Source: Paucilactobacillus wasatchensis (GTDB taxonomy: Bacteria > Bacillota > Bacilli > Lactobacillales > Lactobacillaceae). Taken from it: a stretch of 50,372 nucleotides of DNA. The translations under genes and the position numbers were made by a program. Below the pieces are notes generated by a model, which saw only the letters and a list, made by a program, of their open reading frames with translations, did not search any database and was not told the origin of the DNA. Where the stretch lies: NCBI RefSeq assembly GCF_000876205.1, contig NZ_AWTT01000007.1, positions 1 through 50,372 on the forward strand, given 5' to 3'. Of the stretch, positions 1 to 9,334 are shown piece by piece. The first letter of the stretch is position 1. Every line of letters starts with the position of its first letter.

Positions 1-17
1 CCTTCTTAACGCGGCTG

Positions 18-46
18 TTCACACTCTAATTGAAGTGCGGTATACT
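18..46 (+). promoter_or_regulatory. probable pgcA promoter
   Basis: A TTCACA -35 box (18-23) and a TATACT -10 box (41-46) are separated by 17 bp, about 120 bp upstream of the phosphoglucomutase start. Found by eye only. Confidence 0.45.
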
Positions 47-167
47 AAATATTGAAGTTTGAAAGCGGATAAATGAGATTGTATGCGGCTTAACGATGAC
101 GTTAGGTGTAATTATTTCGTGATCAAATTCTTACTAACTATTGAGTTGAGAAAAGGAGATGCCATTG

Positions 168-1895
168 ATGAGCTGGAAAGATACTTATCAAACCTGGTTA
201 AATGAAGCATCATTAGAAACGAGTCTAAAAAGTGAATTACAACAAATGGCAACAGATGACACCCAAATAGAGGATGCTTTTTATGGTCCATTATCGTTTG
301 GAACTGCGGGTATGCGTGGATTGCTGGGCCCTGGAATTAACCGGATGAACATTTATACTGTTCGCCAAGCAACAGAAGGGTTAGCCAGTTTTATGGATAC
401 GTTGGACGACGATGTTAAAAAGCGAGGCGTTGCCATCAGTTTTGATTCGCGACATCATTCACAGGATTTTGCTCACGAAGCTGCGCGGGTACTAGGCGCC
501 CATGGCATCAATTCGTTTGTGTTTGAAAGCTTGCGACCAACACCAGAACTTTCCTTTACTGTCCGACATTTACATGCCTATGCCGGAATTATGATTACTG
601 CTAGTCACAACCCGAAAGAATACAACGGTTACAAGATTTATGGTGAAGACGGTGGTCAAATGCCACCAAAGGAATCTGATTTAATCACTAGCTATGTGCG
701 CCAGGTAACTGATTTATTTAAGATCAAAGTGGCTGATGAAGAGCAACTGCTTAAAGAACAAACAATGAAAATTATTGGTGATGATGTTGACCAAGATTAT
801 TTGGCAAAAGTAAAGACAGTCACCATCAATCCTAAGTTAGCGCAGCAAATGGGTAGAGATATGAAACTTGTGTTCACACCATTGCACGGTACTGGTCAAA
901 TGTTGGGCGAAAAGGCACTAAAAAATGCGGGTTTTACTAACTATGAAATTGTTCCGGAACAAGCTCAGCCAGATCCAGAATTTTCAACTGTTAAAAAACC
1001 CAACCCTGAAGATCCAGAAGCTTTTAAATTGGCGATTGAACTAGGTAAAAAAATTAATGCTGATGTCTTAGTTGCTGTGGATCCAGATGCTGACCGATTA
1101 GGGACAGCTGTTCGCCAACCAAATGGCGAATATCAATTATTGACAGGAAATCAAATTGCTTCTGTTTTACTACACTACATTTTGGAGGCCCACAAACAAG
1201 CTGGCGATTTACCTGCCAATGCAGCGGTTGTTAAATCAATCGTTTCAACCGAGTTCGCGACTAAAATTGCGGCTAGTTACGACGTGTCAATGATCAATGT
1301 ATTAACTGGCTTTAAGTACATTGCTCAACAAATTGAGCACTTTGAGGCTACTGGAGAACATACTTACATGTTTGGCTTTGAAGAAAGCTATGGTTATTTG
1401 GTTAAACCATTTGTTCATGACAAAGATGCCATTCAATCGCTTGTGTTACTTGCTGAGGTTGCAGCTTATTATCGTAGTCAGGGCAAAACCCTGTATGACG
1501 GTTTACAGGAATTATTCCAAGAATATGGCTATTTCCGCGAGAAGACAATTTCTCAAACTTATGCCGGCATTAATGGTGCAGATGAAATCAAAGCCCTAAT
1601 GAAGAAATTCCGTGAAGAAGCACCAACTCACTTTGCTGGGCATGCAATTGTGGCTACTGAAGATTTTAGTACGCAAATTAAAACTGATAAGTCAGGACAA
1701 TCAACTCCAATTGAATTACCTGTTGCCAATGTATTGAAATATATTTTGGATGATGAGACTTGGATTGCGATTCGACCATCAGGGACGGAACCAAAGCTTA
1801 AGTTCTACATTGGCACGAATGCTGGTGATTTGAGCACAGCCAATGAAAAATTAACTGAATTTGAAACAGCATTAAATCAATTTATTGCTGAATAA
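168..1895 (+). CDS. pgcA: phosphoglucomutase / phosphomannomutase family
   Basis: Alpha-phosphohexomutase, probably interconverting glucose-1-phosphate and glucose-6-phosphate in the cytoplasm, which links glycolysis to UDP-glucose and cell-envelope glycans. The 575-residue protein has all four family signatures: the phosphoserine loop TASHNP (about 144-149), the metal-binding loop DPDADR (about 305-310), the sugar-binding loop GFEESYG (about 403-409) and the phosphate-binding loop RPSGTEPK (about 536-543). I place the start at ATG 168 because the AAGGAG ribosome binding site (153-158) directly abuts an earlier in-frame ATG at 159, which is too close to be used. The gene stands alone, with its own promoter and terminator. 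The length and motifs fit the PgcA type rather than the GlmM type found later in the window. Confidence 0.93.
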   Translation: MSWKDTYQTWLNEASLETSLKSELQQMATDDTQIEDAFYGPLSFGTAGMRGLLGPGINRMNIYTVRQATEGLASFMDTLDDDVKKRGVAISFDSRHHSQDFAHEAARVLGAHGINSFVFESLRPTPELSFTVRHLHAYAGIMITASHNPKEYNGYKIYGEDGGQMPPKESDLITSYVRQVTDLFKIKVADEEQLLKEQTMKIIGDDVDQDYLAKVKTVTINPKLAQQMGRDMKLVFTPLHGTGQMLGEKALKNAGFTNYEIVPEQAQPDPEFSTVKKPNPEDPEAFKLAIELGKKINADVLVAVDPDADRLGTAVRQPNGEYQLLTGNQIASVLLHYILEAHKQAGDLPANAAVVKSIVSTEFATKIAASYDVSMINVLTGFKYIAQQIEHFEATGEHTYMFGFEESYGYLVKPFVHDKDAIQSLVLLAEVAAYYRSQGKTLYDGLQELFQEYGYFREKTISQTYAGINGADEIKALMKKFREEAPTHFAGHAIVATEDFSTQIKTDKSGQSTPIELPVANVLKYILDDETWIAIRPSGTEPKLKFYIGTNAGDLSTANEKLTEFETALNQFIAE

Positions 1896-1906
1896 TTATT
1901 CGACTA

Positions 1907-1939
1907 AATGTCTTATCCGATTTGGATTGGGCATTTTTT
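1907..1939 (+). terminator. terminator after pgcA
   Basis: AATGTCTTATCC and GGATTGGGCATT form a stem with one mismatch and two G-U pairs, followed by a run of T. Confidence 0.6.
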
Positions 1940-1993
1940 GATTATCACTAATTAATGTCAGTTTACTACTAAGAAATGCAGGAGGTAGGACGT

Positions 1994-2158
1994 TTGCAAC
2001 TTGCTAGACGAATGCATGTTCGTGTGGTAAGATTGGTGGACGCATGGACGAAAAGTGTGCTATTTTTTATTTTTTTTAATTGTACTGGGAGTAGTTGGTT
2101 GAATGTTGTTGTTTGTTGGCACGATTGGTGGAGTGGCCAGCCGGGGCTAAGATACTAA
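1994..2158 (+). pseudogene. possible remnant of a small membrane protein
   Basis: A strong AGGAGGT site (1979-1985) precedes a TTG at 1994 that opens a 54-codon frame. The frame begins with basic residues (LARRMHVRVVR) and runs into a hydrophobic stretch. Past a run of eight T (2069-2076) the current frame becomes cysteine- and tryptophan-rich and unconvincing. The neighbouring frame reads LIVLGVVG, stop, MLLFVGTIGGVASRG, a plausible membrane segment, so the gene may be broken by a frameshift plus a TGA. Against this, the frame overlaps the probable SOS promoter of uvrB, and it could be chance coding. This, the LexA promoter and repeat copy A account for most of the 367-bp gap between pgcA and uvrB. 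Confidence 0.25.
2005..2033 (+). promoter_or_regulatory. uvrB promoter with LexA box
   Basis: The sequence CGAATGCATGTTCG (2009-2022) matches the Gram-positive LexA/DinR consensus CGAACRNRYGTTYG at 13 of 14 positions. It sits between a weak -35 (TAGACG, 2005-2010) and an extended -10 (TGG before TAAGAT, 2028-2033) with a 17-bp spacer, the usual position for SOS repression. The first gene downstream is uvrB, about 230 bp away, and uvrB is an SOS gene in Bacillus. Confidence 0.6.
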
Positions 2159-2246
2159 TTACAATCAATCAACCAAAAGCAGTTGCTTAATTGAGATTGG
2201 TATCTTAGTCTACGACATCTAAACGCAACGACTCACACTTTTTTAC
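2134..2246 (+). repeat. palindromic intergenic repeat, copy A (divergent)
   Basis: A roughly 110-bp hairpin element ends just before the uvrB ribosome binding site. CTAAGATACTAAT (2147-2159) pairs with ATTGGTATCTTAG (2196-2208) over 13 bp with one G-U, and CAAC/GTTG closes an inner hairpin. It shares the order of blocks GGGCTAAG, ACAATCAAT, CTTAG, TACGACA and GACTCACACTTT with the two copies upstream of luxS. The stem sequences differ while the pairing is kept, which suggests that structure matters. No coding function is seen. Confidence 0.55.
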
Positions 2247-2262
2247 AATAGGAGGTTGAATT

Positions 2263-4266
2263 ATGATTTATCGACAACCAAACAAAAAATTTGATTTAGT
2301 TTCAAAGTATCAGCCGACCGGTGATCAGCCTGCTGCAATTAAGCAATTGACCGATGGTATTGAGCAGGGCGATAAGAGCCAGATTTTGCTTGGAGCGACC
2401 GGGACTGGTAAAACATTTACGATTTCAAATGTTATTAAAAATGTTAACAAACCAACTTTGATTTTATCGCATAACAAAACGTTAGCCGGGCAATTATATG
2501 GTGAATTTAAAGAATTTTTTCCAAATAATGCGGTAGAATATTTTGTTAGTTATTATGATTACTATCAACCAGAAGCTTATGTACCATCTAGCGATACATA
2601 CATTGAAAAAGATTCCGCAATTAATGATGAAATTGATAAACTACGACATTCAACGACCAGCTCATTGCTGGAACGTAATGATGTGATTGTCGTGGCGTCC
2701 GTTTCTAGTATTTTTGGATTAGGGGATCCAAAAGAATATCAAGATCATGTTTTATCACTACGCGTGGGAATGGAAATTGAACGTAACCAATTATTGCGTG
2801 ATTTAGTTGATATTCAATTTGAACGTAACGATATTGATTTCCAACGAGGGCGTTTTCGTGTCCACGGAGATGTGGTGGAGGTATTCCCTGCGTCGCGTGA
2901 CGAACGTGCGCTACGAATTGAGTTTTTTGGCGACGAAATTGATCGCATTAGAGAAATTGATTCCTTAACTGGTGAAGTTCTAGGGGACCGCGACCATGTT
3001 TCTATTTTCCCGGCCACTCACTTTATGACTAATGAAGACATCATGGCGACCGCGATAAAGGGGATTTCTGCGGAGTTGGAAGACAGGTTGAAAGTGCTAG
3101 ATGATGCGGGGAAATTACTCGAGGCACAACGACTAAAACAGCGAACCACATATGATATTGAAATGTTGAATGAAATGGGTTATACATCTGGGATTGAAAA
3201 CTATTCCCGCCACATGGATGGTCGTAAACCAGGGGAACCACCGTACACACTGTTGGACTTTTTTCCTAAGGATTTCTTGTTAGTTGTAGATGAATCACAT
3301 CAAACGATGCCACAGGTTCGTGGAATGTATAAGGGTGATCGGTCACGGAAACAAATGTTAGTTGACTATGGGTTTCGATTGCCTAGTGCATTGGATAACC
3401 GTCCTTTAAAACTAGCAGAGTTTGAAAAACATGTTAATCAAGTTGTTTACATGTCAGCGACACCAGGGCCATACGAATATGACCAAACAGATCATGTTGT
3501 TCAACAGATTATTCGACCAACTGGTTTATTAGATCCAACGGTTGAAGTGCGCCCAATTATGGGCCAAATTGATGATCTAGTGGGAGAAATCAATAAACGA
3601 GTTGAACGTAATGAACGGGTCTTTATTACGACGTTAACTAAAAAAATGTCGGAAGATTTAAGTGATTATCTCAAAGATTTAGGGCTTAAAGTTAAGTATT
3701 TGCATAGTGATATCAAGACGCTGGAACGAACTGAAATTATCCGTGATTTAAGGTTGGGTAAGTTTGATGTTTTGGTTGGCATTAATCTCTTGCGTGAAGG
3801 AATTGACGTGCCAGAGGTTTCATTGGTGGCAATTTTAGATGCCGATAAAGAAGGCTTTTTACGCAATGAACGTTCACTAATTCAAACTATTGGCCGAGCA
3901 GCTCGTAATGAAAATGGTGCCGTTATTATGTATGCCGACACAGTAACTGATTCGATGAAGGCGGCAATGGATGAAACTAAACGACGGCGGGCTATACAAG
4001 CTAAATATAATGAGGACCATCATATTACGCCACACACGATTAAGAAGGATATCCGTGATTTAATCAGTGTTACCAAAGAATCGGATGATAGCGGTCAAAA
4101 GGATGACTTTACGCAACAAGACTTTGCCGATATGGCAAAAGATGATCAAAAAGCTATGCTGAAGCAATTGGAAGATCAAATGCGAGCTGCTGCTAAGCGG
4201 TTAGACTTCGAGCAGGCCGCCACATTACGTGATACTGTGCTAGAATTAAAAGCACAAATTGGATAG
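2263..4266 (+). CDS. uvrB: excinuclease ABC subunit B
   Basis: Damage-verification helicase of nucleotide excision repair; it is loaded by UvrA and recruits UvrC to incise both sides of the lesion. The 667-residue protein has the usual family length. Visible features are the Walker A motif GATGTGKT (44-51), the tyrosine-rich DNA-clamping beta-hairpin [16 protein letters not shown] (about 93-108), a DESH helicase box (343-346), the helicase C-terminal half with IGRAARN, and a C-terminal UVR coiled-coil motif (about 628-663). An AGGAGG site lies 8 bases before ATG 2263. uvrA follows after 50 bp with no terminator between, so the two form an operon, probably read from the LexA-type promoter at 2005-2033. 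Confidence 0.97.
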   Translation: MIYRQPNKKFDLVSKYQPTGDQPAAIKQLTDGIEQGDKSQILLGATGTGKTFTISNVIKNVNKPTLILSHNKTLAGQLYGEFKEFFPNNAVEYFVSYYDYYQPEAYVPSSDTYIEKDSAINDEIDKLRHSTTSSLLERNDVIVVASVSSIFGLGDPKEYQDHVLSLRVGMEIERNQLLRDLVDIQFERNDIDFQRGRFRVHGDVVEVFPASRDERALRIEFFGDEIDRIREIDSLTGEVLGDRDHVSIFPATHFMTNEDIMATAIKGISAELEDRLKVLDDAGKLLEAQRLKQRTTYDIEMLNEMGYTSGIENYSRHMDGRKPGEPPYTLLDFFPKDFLLVVDESHQTMPQVRGMYKGDRSRKQMLVDYGFRLPSALDNRPLKLAEFEKHVNQVVYMSATPGPYEYDQTDHVVQQIIRPTGLLDPTVEVRPIMGQIDDLVGEINKRVERNERVFITTLTKKMSEDLSDYLKDLGLKVKYLHSDIKTLERTEIIRDLRLGKFDVLVGINLLREGIDVPEVSLVAILDADKEGFLRNERSLIQTIGRAARNENGAVIMYADTVTDSMKAAMDETKRRRAIQAKYNEDHHITPHTIKKDIRDLISVTKESDDSGQKDDFTQQDFADMAKDDQKAMLKQLEDQMRAAAKRLDFEQAATLRDTVLELKAQIG

Positions 4267-4316
4267 TATGTGACTCTCTAAAATTTTTGTGTTTTTGAAG
4301 TAGGAGGAAAGTTTAA

Positions 4317-7154
4317 TTGGCAAACGATAAAATTGTGATTCATGGTGCACGCGCTCATAATCTTAAGAATATTGATGTGACCATTCCTAAGAACAAATTG
4401 GTGGTCATCACGGGGTTATCTGGTTCAGGAAAGAGTTCATTGGCGTTTGACACACTGTACGCCGAGGGACAACGGCGCTATGTTGAAAGTTTATCAGCTT
4501 ATGCCCGTCAATTTTTAGGCCAAATGGATAAACCAGATGTTGATTCAATTGATGGTTTATCGCCAGCAATTTCAATTGACCAAAAAACGACGTCTAAAAA
4601 TCCACGCTCCACTGTTGGAACGGTCACTGAAATTAACGATTATCTCCGCTTATTATGGGCGCGAGTTGGCACCCCAATTTGTCCAAATGATGGCACTTTA
4701 ATTTCAAGTCAGTCTCCCGAACAGATGGTTAATCGAGTGCTGGGCTTGAAAGAACGTACTAAATTACAAATATTATCGCCAATCGTTCGTAATAAAAAAG
4801 GCGGTCAGAAAAAAACGTTTGAAAAAATTAAACGTGAGGGCTTTGTACGGGTCCAAGTAGATAATGAAACCTACGATATTGATGACGTACCAGAATTGAA
4901 CAAAAATAAGAATCATTCAGTCAACATTGTAGTTGATCGGATTGTCGTGAAAGAAGGAATTCGTTCACGGCTATTTGACTCGTTTGAAGCCGCACTCCGG
5001 CTCAGTGACGGCTATGCTACTGCTGACATTATTGGTGGCGACCCAATCGCCTTTTCAGAACAATATGCCTGCCCAGTTTGTGGTTTTACGGTTGGTGAAA
5101 TGGAACCGCGGCTATTTTCTTTTAACGCCCCACTGGGAGCATGTCCTGAATGTGAAGGATTGGGAATTAAACTTGAAGTTGATGAAGACCTCGTGATTCC
5201 CGATCGTAGTTTGACTTTGCGACAGGGAGTAATTGTACCCTGGAATCCGATTTCATCTCAATATTATCCAGCATTATTGGAACAATTTGCCACCCAAAAT
5301 GGGATTGACATGGACACCCCATTTGATAAATTATCTAAAAAACAGCAAGAAATCATTTTACACGGTAATGGTACGCATAAATTTCATTTTCACTATGAAA
5401 ATGATTTTGGTGGCGTTCGAGATGTCGATGTGGAATTCGAAGGTGTTTTGAACAACGTTGAGCGACGATATCGTGAAACTAATTCTGATTTCACGCGTGA
5501 CCAAATGCGTAAGTACATGACAGAACTAACTTGTCAAACTTGTCATGGCTACCGGTTAAATCGGCAAGCGTTAAGTGTGAAAATAGATCAGCTCCACATT
5601 GGTGAAGTGTCTGAAAAGCCGGTTAGTGATGAGCTCCCGTTCTTTCAACAACTTCATTTATCTGAACAAAATGAAACGATCGCCCGACCTATCATTAAGG
5701 AAATTATAGACCGACTAACGTTTCTGCAAAATGTTGGATTGAGCTATTTGACGCTTAGTCGCTCGGCACGAACGCTGTCAGGTGGTGAGGCACAACGCAT
5801 CAGATTGGCGACACAAATTGGTTCCAATTTATCTGGTGTGCTCTACATTTTAGATGAACCATCAATTGGACTGCATCAGCGTGATAATGATCGGCTGATC
5901 GCTTCGTTGAAAAAGATGCGCGATCTAGGCAATACACTCATCATTGTGGAACACGATGAAGACACGATGCGAGCAGCCGATTATATTGTTGATATTGGAC
6001 CTGGTGCCGGTGAATATGGCGGTGAAGTAATGGCCGCTGGCACACCTAAACAAGTTGAGCGATCCGTAAAATCCTTAACCGGACAGTATTTAGCTGGAAA
6101 AAAATTTGTACCAGTCCCTGATAAGCGACGTAAAGGTAATGGAAAAAAGATTACGATTACTGGTGCTAGTGAAAATAATTTGAAGGATTTAACTGTTAAT
6201 TTTCCGCTTGGTAAGTTTATTGGAGTGACCGGTGTTTCTGGTTCTGGGAAATCTACGCTGGTTAATTCAATTTTAAAGCGTGTTTTAGCACAAAAATTGA
6301 ATCGTAATTCTGAAAAGCCGGGTAAGTATAAAACTATTCGTGGCGTCAAAAACATTGAAAAAATAATTGATATTGACCAAGCTCCAATTGGACGCACACC
6401 ACGAAGTAATCCAGCCACCTATACGGGAGTGTTTGATGATATTCGCGGCCTGTTTGCTCAAACAAACGAAGCCAAATTAAGAGGTTATCAGAAGGGTCGA
6501 TTTAGTTTTAATATTAAGGGAGGTCGTTGTGAAGCCTGTCACGGAGATGGGATTCTTAAAATTGAAATGAATTTTTTGCCAGATGTTTATGTGCCTTGTG
6601 AAGTTTGTCATGGTAAACGCTACAATTCTGAAACGCTTGAAGTTCAGTATAAAGGCAAGAATATTGCTGACGTATTGGATATGACAGTTGGCGAGGCACT
6701 GGAGTTCTTTGCCCCAATTCCTAAAATTGCACGCAAGCTGCAAACTATCGTTGATGTTGGTCTGGGTTACGTTAAGATGGGCCAACCGGCAACCACTTTA
6801 TCTGGTGGTGAGGCACAACGAATGAAGCTTGCCTCGGAGCTGCATAAGCAATCAACGGGTCGTAGCTTTTATATTTTGGATGAGCCAACCACTGGGTTGC
6901 ATACAGATGACATCAAACGATTGTTGGAGGTATTACAACGGCTTGTTGATGCCGGCAATACTGTTTTGGTGATCGAGCATAATTTAGATGTAATTAAAAC
7001 TGCAGACTGGTTGATTGATTTAGGACCAGAAGGTGGCGCTGGTGGTGGCGAAATTGTTGCTACTGGAACGCCTGAACAGATTGCACAGGTCAAAGAAAGC
7101 TACACTGGCCAGTATTTGAAGAAAGCGTTGGAGCGGGATGCTGAACGTGTTTAG
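4317..7154 (+). CDS. uvrA: excinuclease ABC subunit A
   Basis: DNA-damage sensor ATPase of nucleotide excision repair, acting as a dimer that hands DNA to UvrB. The 945 residues hold two ABC ATPase modules. The first has Walker A GLSGSGKS (33-40) and signature [11 protein letters not shown]. The second has Walker [10 protein letters not shown] (from about 639) and signature [11 protein letters not shown]. Two zinc modules are visible, with cysteines at 252/255/276/279 and 738/741/761/764. The start is TTG 4317, 6 bp after AGGAGGAAAG, giving the normal N-terminus [16 protein letters not shown]. It is the second gene of the uvrBA operon. No hairpin terminator is obvious directly after the stop; the two palindromic repeats that follow may serve. 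Confidence 0.97.
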   Translation: MANDKIVIHGARAHNLKNIDVTIPKNKLVVITGLSGSGKSSLAFDTLYAEGQRRYVESLSAYARQFLGQMDKPDVDSIDGLSPAISIDQKTTSKNPRSTVGTVTEINDYLRLLWARVGTPICPNDGTLISSQSPEQMVNRVLGLKERTKLQILSPIVRNKKGGQKKTFEKIKREGFVRVQVDNETYDIDDVPELNKNKNHSVNIVVDRIVVKEGIRSRLFDSFEAALRLSDGYATADIIGGDPIAFSEQYACPVCGFTVGEMEPRLFSFNAPLGACPECEGLGIKLEVDEDLVIPDRSLTLRQGVIVPWNPISSQYYPALLEQFATQNGIDMDTPFDKLSKKQQEIILHGNGTHKFHFHYENDFGGVRDVDVEFEGVLNNVERRYRETNSDFTRDQMRKYMTELTCQTCHGYRLNRQALSVKIDQLHIGEVSEKPVSDELPFFQQLHLSEQNETIARPIIKEIIDRLTFLQNVGLSYLTLSRSARTLSGGEAQRIRLATQIGSNLSGVLYILDEPSIGLHQRDNDRLIASLKKMRDLGNTLIIVEHDEDTMRAADYIVDIGPGAGEYGGEVMAAGTPKQVERSVKSLTGQYLAGKKFVPVPDKRRKGNGKKITITGASENNLKDLTVNFPLGKFIGVTGVSGSGKSTLVNSILKRVLAQKLNRNSEKPGKYKTIRGVKNIEKIIDIDQAPIGRTPRSNPATYTGVFDDIRGLFAQTNEAKLRGYQKGRFSFNIKGGRCEACHGDGILKIEMNFLPDVYVPCEVCHGKRYNSETLEVQYKGKNIADVLDMTVGEALEFFAPIPKIARKLQTIVDVGLGYVKMGQPATTLSGGEAQRMKLASELHKQSTGRSFYILDEPTTGLHTDDIKRLLEVLQRLVDAGNTVLVIEHNLDVIKTADWLIDLGPEGGAGGGEIVATGTPEQIAQVKESYTGQYLKKALERDAERV

Positions 7155-7168
7155 CACTACTACTTCTG

Positions 7169-7280
7169 AGGCAGCTGTCTAGGACTAAGCCACCAATGAC
7201 AATCAATAAATCAAAAGGCGATTTATTAGTCGCCATCGTTAACTTAGAGTACGACAGCTAAGCGCCTTGACTCACACTTT
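7169..7280 (+). repeat. palindromic intergenic repeat, copy B
   Basis: First of two tandem 112-bp copies between uvrA and luxS. Arms AGCTGTC/GACAGCT and CTAAG/CTTAG flank an inner hairpin AATAAATC/GATTTATT. The element ends in TTGACTCACACTTT, where TTGACT resembles a -35 box, but no -10 follows at the right distance. It differs from copy C at 6 of 112 positions. With copy C and the luxS promoter, it accounts for the roughly 300-bp gene-free stretch here. Confidence 0.8.
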
Positions 7281-7300
7281 TTTTGTAGACGTGTTCGTCA

Positions 7301-7412
7301 AGGCAGCTGTCTAGGGCTAAGCCACCAATGACAATCAATAAATCAAAAGGCGATTTATTAATCGTCATCGTTAACTTAGCGTACGACAGCTAGGCGTCTT
7401 GACTCACACTTT
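7301..7412 (+). repeat. palindromic intergenic repeat, copy C
   Basis: Second tandem copy, 20 bp after copy B and about 95% identical to it over the full 112 bp. The same nested inverted repeats are kept. Its right end supplies TTGACT (7399-7404), which forms the -35 box of the luxS promoter. No open reading frame or transposase is associated with it. Confidence 0.8.
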
Positions 7413-7426
7413 CAAAATTGTATAGT
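7399..7426 (+). promoter_or_regulatory. luxS promoter
   Basis: TTGACT (7399-7404) and TATAGT (7421-7426) are 16 bp apart. The -35 box belongs to repeat copy C and the -10 box lies just outside it. The AAAGGAG site of luxS begins at 7441. Confidence 0.6.
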
Positions 7427-7455
7427 AAAGGTAATCAATAAAAGGAGTGATTTTT

Positions 7456-7926
7456 TTGGCAAAGATTGAAAGTTTTCAGTTAGACCATACAAAGGTGCTA
7501 GCACCATATGTTCGCTTAATTACGGTTGAAGAAGGACCCAATGGTGATAAGATTTCAAACTTTGACTTACGTTTAGTTCAACCAAACGTAAATGCAATTC
7601 CAACTGCTGGACTGCACACAATTGAGCATATGCTGGCAGGATTGTTACGAGACAGAATGGACGGCGTCATTGATTGTTCACCATTCGGTTGTCGGACAGG
7701 ATTCCATCTTATTATGTGGGGCGAACATGATACCACAGAAGTGGCCAAGACATTGAAATCATCACTTGAATTCATTAGTACAGCTAAGTGGTCTGATGTT
7801 CCAGGAACGACGATTGATAGTTGTGGTAACTATCGTGATCATTCATTATTTTCAGCGCAAGAATGGGCTAAGAAGATTCTATCAGAAAAAATTTCATCTG
7901 ATCCATTTAAACGAGTAGAAGTTTAA
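7456..7926 (+). CDS. luxS: S-ribosylhomocysteine lyase
   Basis: Metalloenzyme of the activated methyl cycle: it splits S-ribosylhomocysteine into homocysteine and DPD, the precursor of autoinducer-2. The metal site HTIEH (54-58), the catalytic cysteine in SPFGCRTGF (Cys79) and the third metal ligand in [10 protein letters not shown] (Cys123) are all present in 156 residues, the normal length. The start is TTG 7456, giving MAKIESF; an in-frame GTG at 7447 overlaps the ribosome binding site AAAGGAG and would add three odd residues. The gene is monocistronic, with a promoter partly built from repeat copy C and a strong terminator. The partner nucleosidase gene (pfs) is not in the window. Confidence 0.96.
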   Translation: MAKIESFQLDHTKVLAPYVRLITVEEGPNGDKISNFDLRLVQPNVNAIPTAGLHTIEHMLAGLLRDRMDGVIDCSPFGCRTGFHLIMWGEHDTTEVAKTLKSSLEFISTAKWSDVPGTTIDSCGNYRDHSLFSAQEWAKKILSEKISSDPFKRVEV

Positions 7927-7935
7927 TTTATTAAC

Positions 7936-7969
7936 AAATACCTCCGAGTTAATCGCGAGGTATTTTTTT
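7936..7969 (+). terminator. luxS terminator
   Basis: ATACCTC pairs with GAGGTAT around an 11- to 12-base loop, followed by seven T. Confidence 0.85.
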
Positions 7970-8062
7970 ATTCATTTATACGTGAATAGTGGTGATTAAA
8001 TGAATAAAAATCATTTATTCGCCATTTTTATGTATAAATACTTGAAAATGATGGATTATAAT
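7970..8062 (+). promoter_or_regulatory. argG promoter with ArgR-type boxes
   Basis: Three AT-rich ARG-box-like sequences occur in a row: TTCATTTATACGTGAATA (about 7970-7987), ATGAATAAAAATCATTTATT (about 7999-8018) and TATGTATAAATACTTG (about 8029-8044). A -10 box TATAAT lies at 8057-8062; its -35 is weak and overlaps the third box. The second box matches the first 13 positions of the Bacillus consensus (CATGAATAAAAAT...) at all but the first base. Arginine-responsive repression is the natural reading. Confidence 0.6.
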
Positions 8063-8110
8063 GCTAATGTAAGTAGCATATTGAAAAATAAATGTGGGGG
8101 AATTTAAAAA

Positions 8111-9334
8111 ATGGCAAATAAAAAAGTTGTATTAGCATATTCGGGTGGACTCGACACGTCAGTTGCAATTCCGTGGTTAAAAGATAAAGGTTATGATGTT
8201 ATCGCAGTTTGTATTGATGTTGGTGAGCAGGGCAAAGATCTCAATTTTATCCATGACAAGGCGTTAAAAGTCGGTGCCGTTAAAGCATATGTAATTGATG
8301 CAAAAGAAGAATTTGCCAATGACTATGCGTTAATTGCATTACAGGGGCATACTTTTTATGAAGGAACATACCCGTTATTGTCTGCGCTATCACGTCCGCT
8401 AATTTCAAAGAAGCTGGTTGAAGTTGCCAAAAAAGAAAATGCCGATGCAATTGCGCATGGCTGTACTGGTAAAGGCAATGACCAAGTTCGGTTTGAAGTT
8501 GCTATTCACGCATTGGCACCACAAATTAAAATTGAAGCACCAATTCGGGACTTTCATATGTCTCGTGAAGAAGAAATTGATTATGCCAAAGAACATAATG
8601 TTCCAATTCCAATTGATTTAGACAGTCCATATTCGATTGACCAAAATCTTTGGGGGCGGGCTAATGAAGCTGGCGTTTTGGAAGATCCTTGGGTGGCAGC
8701 ACCGGAAGATGCGTTTGATCTCACTAATCCAATTGAGAAAACACCCGATGAGCCTGAAGAAATTACAATTGATTTTGTTCAGGGAGTTCCTGTTGCTTTA
8801 AATGGCACCCAGTATTCACTTGCTGAATTGATTAATAAAGTGGAAACAATTGCGGGTAAACATGGCATTGGACGGATTGATCACATTGAAAATCGATTAG
8901 TTGGTATCAAATCGCGTGAAGTCTATGAAGCTCCTGCCGCGGCTGTGCTAATGAAGGCGCACAAAGATTTGGAAGATTTAACTTTTGAACGTGAGTTGGC
9001 TCATTTTAAACCATTGATTGAGCAAAAATTAGCAGATACTATTTATAATGCACTTTGGTTCTCACCATTGATGAGCGCTATGATTTCCTTTTTGAAGGAC
9101 ACTCAAAAAGTGGTTAATGGTACAATTAGATTGAAGCTGTTTAAGGGCAACGTCATCACTCAAGGAAGAAAGTCAGAAAATTCGCTTTATAATAAGAATC
9201 TAGCGACGTATACTTCTGCGGATGAGTTTGATCAACAAGCTGCAGTTGGATTCATTAAGTTATGGGGCTTACCAACACAGGTTTATGCACAGGTTCAAGA
9301 TAAAGTTAAAAAAGCAAAGGATGGCATTCAATAA
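8111..9334 (+). CDS. argG: argininosuccinate synthase
   Basis: ATP-dependent ligase joining citrulline and aspartate into argininosuccinate, the penultimate step of arginine synthesis. The N-terminal PP-loop [10 protein letters not shown] (9-18), the aspartate/citrulline-binding segment with [14 protein letters not shown] and the overall length of 407 residues match the family. A GGGGGAATTT sequence precedes ATG 8111. The stop abuts the argH start (TAA then ATG), so the two are co-transcribed and probably translationally coupled. ARG-box-like sequences in the promoter point to ArgR control. Earlier arginine-pathway genes are absent here, so the pair may also serve citrulline recycling. Confidence 0.96.
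   Translation: MANKKVVLAYSGGLDTSVAIPWLKDKGYDVIAVCIDVGEQGKDLNFIHDKALKVGAVKAYVIDAKEEFANDYALIALQGHTFYEGTYPLLSALSRPLISKKLVEVAKKENADAIAHGCTGKGNDQVRFEVAIHALAPQIKIEAPIRDFHMSREEEIDYAKEHNVPIPIDLDSPYSIDQNLWGRANEAGVLEDPWVAAPEDAFDLTNPIEKTPDEPEEITIDFVQGVPVALNGTQYSLAELINKVETIAGKHGIGRIDHIENRLVGIKSREVYEAPAAAVLMKAHKDLEDLTFERELAHFKPLIEQKLADTIYNALWFSPLMSAMISFLKDTQKVVNGTIRLKLFKGNVITQGRKSENSLYNKNLATYTSADEFDQQAAVGFIKLWGLPTQVYAQVQDKVKKAKDGIQ

Noticed and set aside
1-30. AACGC-N6-TCACACT near the window start resembles the right end of repeat copy A, suggesting a fourth copy cut by the window edge.
   Set aside because: Only short blocks match and the rest lies outside the window. The same AACGCGGCTGTT string at 32110-32121 has no repeat around it.
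5981-6418. Minus-strand ORF of about 145 codons inside uvrA.
   Set aside because: It is an antisense shadow of a clearly coding gene with no ribosome binding site or family resemblance.
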